From positions 1-31,778 of the forward strand of contig PBKH01000048.1 of the NCBI GenBank assembly GCA_002721375.1: a stretch of 31,778 nt of DNA, in the 5' to 3' direction. Shown piece by piece: positions 16,236 through 22,894 of the stretch. The translations under genes were made by a program, and so were the position numbers. The notes under the pieces are model-generated. The model made no database searches, was not told the DNA's origin, and was given only the letters and a program-made list of their open reading frames with translations. Numbering within the stretch: position 1 is the first letter of the stretch; every line of letters begins with the position of its first letter. The DNA comes from Verrucomicrobiales bacterium (lineage in GTDB: Bacteria > Verrucomicrobiota > Verrucomicrobiia > Limisphaerales > UBA1096).

Positions 16236-19200
16236 TCAATCTTTACTTGGGAGAAATCCCATTGAAGCGTGAATCGAATATTCACAGCTGCATCCAGATC
16301 CTGCTTCCGGGATCAATACCATGCCTCCAACTGGAATAATATTGATCCAACAACCTGGTCTTGTGATTTCCACTAGATTTTCCTTGTTCATGGCTTGCCC
16401 CAAATCGATGAATCCAGGATAGTCGCTCAAGCGCGAAAACAACATACTGGAAGACGCTGATAACGTTCCGCAGTTACCGCCCACCCCTACTTTGCTAGTG
16501 GTCCATTGCTCCTTGCCTGTTTTTAAGTCGTATGCTTGGGGTTGTTGATAGATAACATCTCCAATGATAACGGGGTGCCGTCGATGTGCCCCGTGGTGAT
16601 TGGTCTCCCAACCATGTTCACGATTCCATACTGATTTACCCGATTTGGCATTAATTGCCTTAAGATCGAATGACTTGGTGGAAGAACGCAGTACGATCAA
16701 TATTCCCTCCTTGTAGCAGGTAAAGAACACAGGGGTGCGTTGTTCAAATTCCATTTTATTCTCCCAGACCAGTTGCCCTGTTTTCACGTCCAAGGCAACA
16801 AGATGTAATTCCATCCATTCTTTACCTCCGCTTAATCTGCGCGCCTTGTCCTGTAGAACCTTTGGGTTCCTATTTTCGACGAAGTAAATTCTATCTTCCC
16901 CGATTGTAATGGTTGAATTAATGATTACTCCTTTGTATGTCCACATTTGCATGTTACTGACCATATCAATCGCAAAAACACAATCGCTCAAAACCTTGTG
17001 GCTATCTTGGGGATTATTGAAGCCTGAGTCGTCATACCAGGGTCCCCGACCTTCAGTATAAAAGTTTCCAGATCTAACGCTTGAGCCAAACAGGGTTTTT
17101 TCTACTATGGCGAGATATCCCCAATTATAGTCGTAGTCGGTGTCAATTTTTTGACAGTTAAATTTTATTTCGGTTTTTCCCGATCTTGCATTGACCTTTA
17201 TGCAGTTGTTTTCAACGGCAAGGTATACATGATCGCTATCGACTCCCATGTATCCGCAATCTCGGGGCAAGTTTACCCTTGGCTCAAGAGAGGGGAGTTC
17301 TTTCTCCCAAAGTAAATGACCGTTATAGGCATCATTCGCATATAAAATTTTCTCACCGAGCGTAAATAAACGTCCGCTGCTGTAGACCGGTGCTGTTGTA
17401 TATGAATGCCTGTCAAACATTCGATAGGGGCCGGGTTTGCCATACCATTGCAGTTTTAGGTTTCCGTTAATCCGCATATCCTCACTACAGGCGGTATTTC
17501 CGGGATTTGCATATTGGTGGGACCACTCACCACCACCGGAAAGCTTTGCCCGATTGATCACATGCCATTGCTGATCCCTTGAGAAATGAACTTCTCGGTC
17601 GATATCCCGATTGTTGGAAACCAGATCAGCCAATAGCTTGTGAGGGCGCGCTAATGAATCGCTTGTTCCTTTTGTATCTCCAATGATCAAGGTGCCAAAC
17701 GGTCTGAGCAGTCGATAATACTCACTTAGTAGAAGTTCTTTCCCCTTTAGAGTGCCAATATCCACACAAATAAAATTGAACATGTAATCCGGATAAGGGA
17801 GCTGCTTTCCCGGTTTTTTGTGGACCACGATCCGTTTTCCATACAGCATCTTTTCGTTAAAATGATCGCGGGTTTTATTGGCAACCAAGAAATCTTCCTC
17901 CAGGCAAACCAGATTGAAATTTGTGTTCCTAAGAATTTGAGTTGCCAGTTCCGTATTCTCAACTCCGTGAATTAATGCATAGCCAGTTTTTTGGTCGAGT
18001 TGCACGAATAATTGCTTGCTAAAAGCCTGATCGAAATATTCGCTTTGATTTTCTTCTGCAGTCCGCTTGGTAGAGTCTGAACTTTTTGCGATTCGCTGCG
18101 GGGCGCCCTGTTCTGCGAAGCAATAAATCCTGCCTTTGTCTGTGGTTACCAGTAGGAAACCGTTAGCTACAACAATACCATGGACAACTCCATCAACGGT
18201 CATTGTCCAATCAATACTCCCTGTGCTGGCGTGAATAGCAAGCACTTCATTTTCCCGTCCAACAAACAAGTTGTTCCCAGCGAGAATAATTGACTTTGCC
18301 TCTTTAACAGGTTGCCTCCATTCCTTAATTAGCGATGCTTCTGAATTAATCTTGGCAATAGATTTTTCAATAGACTTTATCTCTTCCTTAATGGAGCTAT
18401 TTCCATTTACACTAATGCTTGTTGGTTGTTTGGCGGTTTTTTCTGCTTCAAAAAGTTGTCTGTTCAAATCTTCCATGACTGCATTGGATTTTTGCATTGT
18501 AGGTATGTCTCCGATAAGTGGCGTAAGCCTTATCTGGTCGATATGAGACATCATTGGTTCAGACTCAATTCGGAGGGTAAATTGTTTTGTGGCAACATGG
18601 ATTAATCCTTCTTTATGCCACTTCTGGTGTTCAGGTTCCCAGCCACCGGTGGTGTTTGCAATTGCTCCTTCTCTTACAATTTTTCCATCTATGAGAATTC
18701 GTCCCGGACGAGTCATTTGTGCGGCATATCGTAATTCCAACTGGAACATACCCGTTGTCTCAAGGTTTAGATCGTACTCTGCAAAGTTTTTTTGCCCGCC
18801 CGGATCGGAAATAACACCGATTTCCAAGCCGTAAAGTTCACGGTCTACAATCACATTGCCGCGATCAAATTTTTCGGCCTGCCACTGGATCCGATTTTTC
18901 AGATCGGCAACGCCCTTAAAATTTTTCTTCGCTGTTTCAAGCATTGATTTCAATTCTTTCGACTTTTTCCAGTCAAGCTCTGCCTGGATCATCTCCTTCA
19001 AGTCGTTTTTACGTTTCTCAAGACTTCGCAGAGACAACGGCTTTCTGTCTCGACGAACGATTTCGGTCCTCGAGGCAAGAAAAACTGAGTTTGGACTTAT
19101 GACTGCCTTGTTAGCTTTGAAATTCGCTACGCGATATTGCTTAGCGCCCTGATTGAGAGCTACGAGTTCTCCACCTGAAATGCCCGGGCCTGAAACCATG

Positions 19201-20012
19201 ACATCATCGACAATCAATGCGAAGTTACCCCTCGGTCCCGATATTCGATTGATGTAATCTCCGTTAGCCCGATTGTATGTCAATGGCGTCAATTTGCCGG
19301 ACGGAACAAAAATTTTACTCGGTGTGGCCAATAGGTAGCCTTGGGCTGTCTGGTTGATTTTTTTCTTCCAGATGTTTTTTCCATCATACGCATCCAGCGC
19401 AAATAAATAGGAACCCTCCCTAGCAGGAAACAATCCTGCAGCCGAATAAACATGGCCCTTTTCGACTAGCACGCCCGAGCGGACCGGCCAACGGGATATT
19501 ATTTGTTCGTTCCCTGGAATCTTTTCATTATTTGGGCCGGCAAGGTGGTGCCAGAGCTCACGCCCTGTGTCGGCATTAAGGCAATAAATCATTCCATCGT
19601 CTGAGCCGAAATAAAGTCTTCCCTGATGGAATGTTGGACAGGTGCGAACCGGTCCTTCAGTATAAAAGGTCCATTTGACGCTTCCTGATGTTAAGTCTAG
19701 ACAGTAAACTTGATGGTCACTTGATGAACCAAAAAAGACCGAATCTCCACATGCGATTGGCTGGAAGGCGTGGTCGAATGTAAGCAGGGTCTCCACCTTT
19801 ACTCCTGAGTATGGGTTGTCCCTGAATGGAGCCGGCCATGCCCGCTGAGGTTGATGCTGGGACTCAAAGATCCAGACTTTTGACAATGGAAGGGCCAACT
19901 GCTCGCTGGTAATTCCCGTCCTTTGGGCATCATGCCTATAGGTGGGCCAGTCCAGAGCATTGATCGAGTTCAACTGGATGACGAAAAGGGCAATGGCGGT
20001 GATTTTCTTCAT
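16236..20012 (-). CDS. Large secreted PQQ-propeller protein with degenerate methyltransferase-like domain
   Basis: The 1258-residue protein has a signal peptide (MKKITAIALFVIQLNSINA) and then DWPTYRHDAQRTG, a usual opening of PQQ-like propeller proteins. Propeller blades (VYCLDLTSGSVKWTF, IYCLNADTGRELWHH) fill residues about 20-320. Next come a charged coiled coil (about 325-372), a beta-rich jelly-roll-like segment (about 385-500), a second helical stretch, and further blades (LAIHASTGSIDWTM). Residues about 675-780 resemble a class I methyltransferase: LVCLEED, LPYPDYMFNFICVDIG and YYRLLRPFGTLIIGD are recognisable, but the glycine loop reads HGVENTELA. A second propeller (about 830-1258) ends with GCSCEYSIHASMGFLP, resembling a tail seen in related proteins. 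Function unknown; envelope location is inferred. It is flanked by prepilin-like and ankyrin genes on the same strand. Confidence 0.85.
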   Translation of the reverse strand: MKKITAIALFVIQLNSINALDWPTYRHDAQRTGITSEQLALPLSKVWIFESQHQPQRAWPAPFRDNPYSGVKVETLLTFDHAFQPIACGDSVFFGSSSDHQVYCLDLTSGSVKWTFYTEGPVRTCPTFHQGRLYFGSDDGMIYCLNADTGRELWHHLAGPNNEKIPGNEQIISRWPVRSGVLVEKGHVYSAAGLFPAREGSYLFALDAYDGKNIWKKKINQTAQGYLLATPSKIFVPSGKLTPLTYNRANGDYINRISGPRGNFALIVDDVMVSGPGISGGELVALNQGAKQYRVANFKANKAVISPNSVFLASRTEIVRRDRKPLSLRSLEKRKNDLKEMIQAELDWKKSKELKSMLETAKKNFKGVADLKNRIQWQAEKFDRGNVIVDRELYGLEIGVISDPGGQKNFAEYDLNLETTGMFQLELRYAAQMTRPGRILIDGKIVREGAIANTTGGWEPEHQKWHKEGLIHVATKQFTLRIESEPMMSHIDQIRLTPLIGDIPTMQKSNAVMEDLNRQLFEAEKTAKQPTSISVNGNSSIKEEIKSIEKSIAKINSEASLIKEWRQPVKEAKSIILAGNNLFVGRENEVLAIHASTGSIDWTMTVDGVVHGIVVANGFLLVTTDKGRIYCFAEQGAPQRIAKSSDSTKRTAEENQSEYFDQAFSKQLFVQLDQKTGYALIHGVENTELATQILRNTNFNLVCLEEDFLVANKTRDHFNEKMLYGKRIVVHKKPGKQLPYPDYMFNFICVDIGTLKGKELLLSEYYRLLRPFGTLIIGDTKGTSDSLARPHKLLADLVSNNRDIDREVHFSRDQQWHVINRAKLSGGGEWSHQYANPGNTACSEDMRINGNLKLQWYGKPGPYRMFDRHSYTTAPVYSSGRLFTLGEKILYANDAYNGHLLWEKELPSLEPRVNLPRDCGYMGVDSDHVYLAVENNCIKVNARSGKTEIKFNCQKIDTDYDYNWGYLAIVEKTLFGSSVRSGNFYTEGRGPWYDDSGFNNPQDSHKVLSDCVFAIDMVSNMQMWTYKGVIINSTITIGEDRIYFVENRNPKVLQDKARRLSGGKEWMELHLVALDVKTGQLVWENKMEFEQRTPVFFTCYKEGILIVLRSSTKSFDLKAINAKSGKSVWNREHGWETNHHGAHRRHPVIIGDVIYQQPQAYDLKTGKEQWTTSKVGVGGNCGTLSASSSMLFSRLSDYPGFIDLGQAMNKENLVEITRPGCWINIIPVGGMVLIPEAGSGCSCEYSIHASMGFLPSKD

Positions 20013-20037
20013 AGAGGGTTTTGACGGGCAAAGTGAA

Positions 20038-20066
20038 ATGTTAACAATTTTTTATTTATGTAACAA
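20038..20066 (-). promoter_or_regulatory. Possible promoter of the large PQQ-type gene
   Basis: On the reverse strand TTGTTA (20061-20066) and TAACAT (20038-20043) are spaced by 17 A/T-rich bases, each matching consensus at four of six positions. The -10-like box is 25 bases before the ATG at 20012. The A/T-rich setting makes chance matches likely, so this is tentative. Confidence 0.35.
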
Positions 20067-20149
20067 AATCTTTTACTTGATTGTCCATGAATCTTCTTGT
20101 TTTAGGCAAAGTAATAGTTGTTAAACGAACTTGGTTTGGAGTTCGCTCT

Positions 20150-20188
20150 TTCATTTCTCTTCAGCTTTTACTTCTTCACCTTTCTTGC
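20150..20188 (-). repeat. Junction repeat, copy c (3' end of ankyrin gene)
   Basis: The last codons and stop of the ankyrin lipoprotein (AAAGCTGAAGAGAAATGA on the reverse strand) match 17 of 19 bases with the block in front of the prepilin gene at 16156 and, less well, the block in front of the ankyrin gene at 20657. Here it is clearly coding, which identifies the origin of the other copies. Confidence 0.5.
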
Positions 20189-20657
20189 CGCCGTGTTTGC
20201 GGAGGATGGCGGTGAGTTCTTTTTTTGAGCCTTTTACTTCGGATACATTGTCTTCCATGCCCTTGCAGCAATTACTCATCATTTCGACCCAATCTAGCGG
20301 TGTGTCACCGAAATCATCGTTCGCATTCACATTCGCTCCTTTAGCTAGAAGCAGTTCAACGACTTCTATGTGAGCATTTTTAGCTGCGAGATGCAATGGG
20401 GTACAACCACCGTCAGCTTTCGCATTCACATCGGCACCATTGGTAATTAATATTTCGGTGATTTCTATACTGCCGAAATAAACCGCATCATGCAAAGCAA
20501 TCCAACCGTTTTTATCTTTTGAATTTACATCTGTGCCGGCATCCAACTGTTGGATGACAGCTTGGATGTTTCCGGTTGCCGCTGCCTCGTGAATAGCTTC
20601 ATTTCCGCATCCCGCTAATAGAACAATTGCGATTATTTTGGCTAGATGGTGCTTCAT
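20151..20657 (-). CDS. Ankyrin-repeat lipoprotein
   Basis: The 168-residue protein begins MKHHLAKIIAIVLLAGCGN, a lipoprotein signal with lipobox LLAGC, so it should be lipid-anchored in the envelope. Ankyrin repeats follow, including GWIALHDAVYFGSIEITEILITNGADVNAK and GCTPLHLAAKNAHIEVVELLLAKGANVNA, each ending in the usual GADVN/GANVN turn. The C terminus is charged: RKHGGKKGEEVKAEEK. Ankyrin repeats bind other proteins; the partner is unknown. The gene lies between a prepilin-like gene and the PQQ-type gene on one strand. Its first codons (MKH) and leader resemble those of the prepilin gene at 16156, a sign of segment shuffling. Confidence 0.88.
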   Translation of the reverse strand: MKHHLAKIIAIVLLAGCGNEAIHEAAATGNIQAVIQQLDAGTDVNSKDKNGWIALHDAVYFGSIEITEILITNGADVNAKADGGCTPLHLAAKNAHIEVVELLLAKGANVNANDDFGDTPLDWVEMMSNCCKGMEDNVSEVKGSKKELTAILRKHGGKKGEEVKAEEK

Positions 20658-20698
20658 ATCCCTTAAGCTTTTAATACTTCATTCGTTTCGTCTTTACG
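20655..20698 (-). repeat. Junction repeat, copy b (leader of ankyrin gene)
   Basis: The reverse strand reads as a decayed ankyrin tail (ETNEVLKA followed by stop codons) directly before ATGAAGCAC. It aligns with copy a through the start codon: GGGATATGAAGCA here against GGGAAATGAAGCA at 16156. Confidence 0.45.
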
Positions 20699-20764
20699 CT
20701 TGCCTATGAACAAGTAGTGGAAGGTTTTTCGTTATTGGGGAAGTCGTTCATATAGCTTAAGAGT

Positions 20765-21532
20765 TTAATAGTAGTAGGTAGTGACGCCGCCATGTGCACC
20801 CCGGGCGCGTTTCTTGATTTGCTGCCTATTGCGGACGATAAGGCTGCCGTCGGCCATGCCGACCGGTTGGTCTGGTGCGATCGAGAAAGAGAAGAACGGC
20901 TTGCTCTGGCTTCCGGCATCGAACGAGCCCATGTGACCGACATCCCAAAGCTTTGTGCCGGGGGTGTCACTTATTCGGTGGGTGATGAATGCCCGATCGC
21001 TGCTACATTCGGTATCGTTTTTTGGCCAAGGTTTTTCCGCGTTGAAATAGGTTGGCATATGAAAGTTGGCCAGCCACATGTAGGCTACATAGACATGGGC
21101 AGCCGGGCGCGGTGGCTTGAGATCCATGCCGGTATCCCAGCCTCCGTATCCACCGGGCTCGCCGCCAGCTGGGTTGGAGTAGGTCGGCCACTTATTCCCA
21201 AAAGACTTGGATGTGATTGGGCAGATTAAAATCCATCGGTTTGGCACAAAAGTGCCACGCATGACGTTGACAATGCTGGCCTTGTTGCCGTTCCAGCGAT
21301 GGTAGTCTGGGCTAATTTGGTTGGCGCGCTTTGGAAATCGCCCACCGTTGTCGCCGCTGTACATGATCTGCGACAGGTGCTGCTGTTTGATGTTATTGAT
21401 GCAGACGGTTCTTTTTCCGGAATATTGAGCCTTGGCCAGAGCAGGCAGGAGAAGGCCGGCTAGAATGGCAATAATGGCAATCACCACCAGTAGTTCGATT
21501 AATGTAAAACCGACCTTTCGCTTTTTATTCAC
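20765..21532 (-). CDS. Prepilin-like secreted protein
   Basis: The 255-residue protein starts MNKKRKVG and continues [27 protein letters not shown], with a classical Gly before the cleavage site and Glu at position 5. The following helix has [21 protein letters not shown]. The C-terminal part has [20 protein letters not shown]: the DG is kept, but the His nine residues before it is absent, unlike the two paralogues in this window. The start is GTG within GTGA, overlapping the stop of the upstream ankyrin gene by four bases, so the pair is translationally coupled. This ankyrin-prepilin pair is the intact arrangement that the repeats elsewhere seem to derive from. Confidence 0.86.
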   Translation of the reverse strand: MNKKRKVGFTLIELLVVIAIIAILAGLLLPALAKAQYSGKRTVCINNIKQQHLSQIMYSGDNGGRFPKRANQISPDYHRWNGNKASIVNVMRGTFVPNRWILICPITSKSFGNKWPTYSNPAGGEPGGYGGWDTGMDLKPPRPAAHVYVAYMWLANFHMPTYFNAEKPWPKNDTECSSDRAFITHRISDTPGTKLWDVGHMGSFDAGSQSKPFFSFSIAPDQPVGMADGSLIVRNRQQIKKRARGAHGGVTTYYY

Positions 21533-22044
21533 TTGTTCCCTTGCGCTTGCATTTCTACCCGGGTTTTGCCCCCGTGCTTTCGAAGAAGGTCGGCGGTTTC
21601 CTTATGTCCTGCCCTTGAGGCATAGTCGAGGGCCGTTTTTCCACTCAGCGCTGGGAGGTTTGCGTCTGCGCCGCCTGCCAGGAGCATTTTCACGATCTCC
21701 TTGTGCCCAGCCCCAGATGCGCTGTGTAAAGGTACCCATCCGCCTTCATCTTTCGCGTCGATGTCGGTGCCGATTGTCAAGTACTGTCGAATGGCCTCTG
21801 TGTCGCCTGTTCTGGCGGCATCCCAGATCGTAATCTCGGGTGTTTTCGGCTTGGAAGTCGAGTTTTTTATTGGCGGATCGGGTGGTATCTCTTCGGCAGG
21901 AGAGTTAACAGGTTTCGTGTTTAACTTGGGGTGGGTAATGTTTTCGGAAACAGGCTTGTCCGTGTTCTCCTCTGGAGCGGGCTGTTGCTTGCCGCAGCCC
22001 ACCATCAAAATGGCGGCGAGCCCGGCTGCCTGTTGGATTGTCAT
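21529..22044 (-). CDS. Ankyrin-repeat lipoprotein
   Basis: The roughly 171-residue product begins [20 protein letters not shown], a short hydrophobic leader with a lipobox-like VGC. A proline-rich linker follows (residues about 20-75: [19 protein letters not shown]), then ankyrin repeats ([54 protein letters not shown]). The tail [10 protein letters not shown] parallels the other ankyrin lipoprotein here. The start is uncertain: ATG 22044 lacks an SD and the leader lacks a basic residue; TTG codons at 22077 or 22086 would add a positively charged N region. Its stop overlaps the GTG of the prepilin gene. It follows the glycan cluster after an 82-base gap in which no gene or clear terminator is seen. 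Confidence 0.82.
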   Translation of the reverse strand: MTIQQAAGLAAILMVGCGKQQPAPEENTDKPVSENITHPKLNTKPVNSPAEEIPPDPPIKNSTSKPKTPEITIWDAARTGDTEAIRQYLTIGTDIDAKDEGGWVPLHSASGAGHKEIVKMLLAGGADANLPALSGKTALDYASRAGHKETADLLRKHGGKTRVEMQAQGNK

Positions 22045-22126
22045 CTCTGGAAGGTGATCTTGGTCTTTTGGCTTTGTCAACGGCAATCACAGCCCCAGTT
22101 TGTGCTCCCAACTTTGGATGCGTGAT

Positions 22127-22894
22127 TTAGCTGGCTTTCCGTCTTGCGACGACGAAGGCGTTGAAAATGAAGTATCGCCAAGGACCAAGGTTGAGCGCGA
22201 GGTCCACCAGCTTGGGTACATGGCGGTCGGTGCATTCGACGCGTAGAACATCGCAACCGTTTTGCTCGAGGAAGAATTGGATTTCTATACCATTAGTGGC
22301 GACTATCGCGTCGTCGTCCGGCTGGAAAGGCTTGCGTCGTATTGGCTCCATCCGGTCGAAGCGAACTGAACCGTGATTTTTGGCCATCTGCCGGCGCTTT
22401 TCCAAGAGCCGCCGCCAGTTCCGCCACTTGTTGCCAAGGCCGCGCATGTGGGGATGGTAGTCGTGCAGTCCAAGTGCACGAAAAAAATTCGGGCTTGAGA
22501 CGACGATCTTGCCGCTTGGCTTGACGACGCGAACCAGTTCCTCAAGGAACGCCTCCGGTTCTTCTACGTGCTCAAGTACGTTCAGCGCCCCGACACTGTC
22601 GAATGTGGCATCGCCGTACGGCAGTTTGCGCCCGTCATAGAGTTGGCAGTGTTCGGTGATGCGTTTGGCTTTTTCGATGTTCGGTCCGGATACTTCCACC
22701 CCATGGGCTTCATGCCCGGCGTCAATCAACCGTTGCATGACCTGCCCTACGCCGCAGCCAACATCAAGCGCCTGGCCGCCTGGTTCATCCGGGCAGAGCG
22801 TCTCTGCGTACTTGGCATAAAAGCCGGAATCCCATCCATCAAGAAACTCAGCGTACTCTTCGTTCTTGTGGTAGTAACTTTGCTGATTAGCCAT
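22127..22894 (-). CDS. Class I SAM-dependent methyltransferase
   Basis: The 255-residue cytoplasmic protein has the SAM-binding motif ALDVGCGVGQV (residues about 42-52), the acidic strand-2 end in GVEVSG, and a later FDSVGALNVLEHVEEPEAFLEELVRVVKPSGKIVVSSPN block typical of Methyltransf_11/23 enzymes. Glycan-cluster members of this type often methylate sugars or lipid-linked intermediates; the substrate is not readable here. It is the last gene of a six-gene cluster, with its ATG overlapping the stop of the YfhO-like gene (TAATG). Confidence 0.88.
   Translation of the reverse strand: MANQQSYYHKNEEYAEFLDGWDSGFYAKYAETLCPDEPGGQALDVGCGVGQVMQRLIDAGHEAHGVEVSGPNIEKAKRITEHCQLYDGRKLPYGDATFDSVGALNVLEHVEEPEAFLEELVRVVKPSGKIVVSSPNFFRALGLHDYHPHMRGLGNKWRNWRRLLEKRRQMAKNHGSVRFDRMEPIRRKPFQPDDDAIVATNGIEIQFFLEQNGCDVLRVECTDRHVPKLVDLALNLGPWRYFIFNAFVVARRKAS

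Noticed and set aside
20126..20145. Hairpin CGAAC/GTTCG after the ankyrin gene as a terminator
   Set aside because: Only a five-base stem with a ten-base loop and three T residues after it on the reverse strand; too weak to call.
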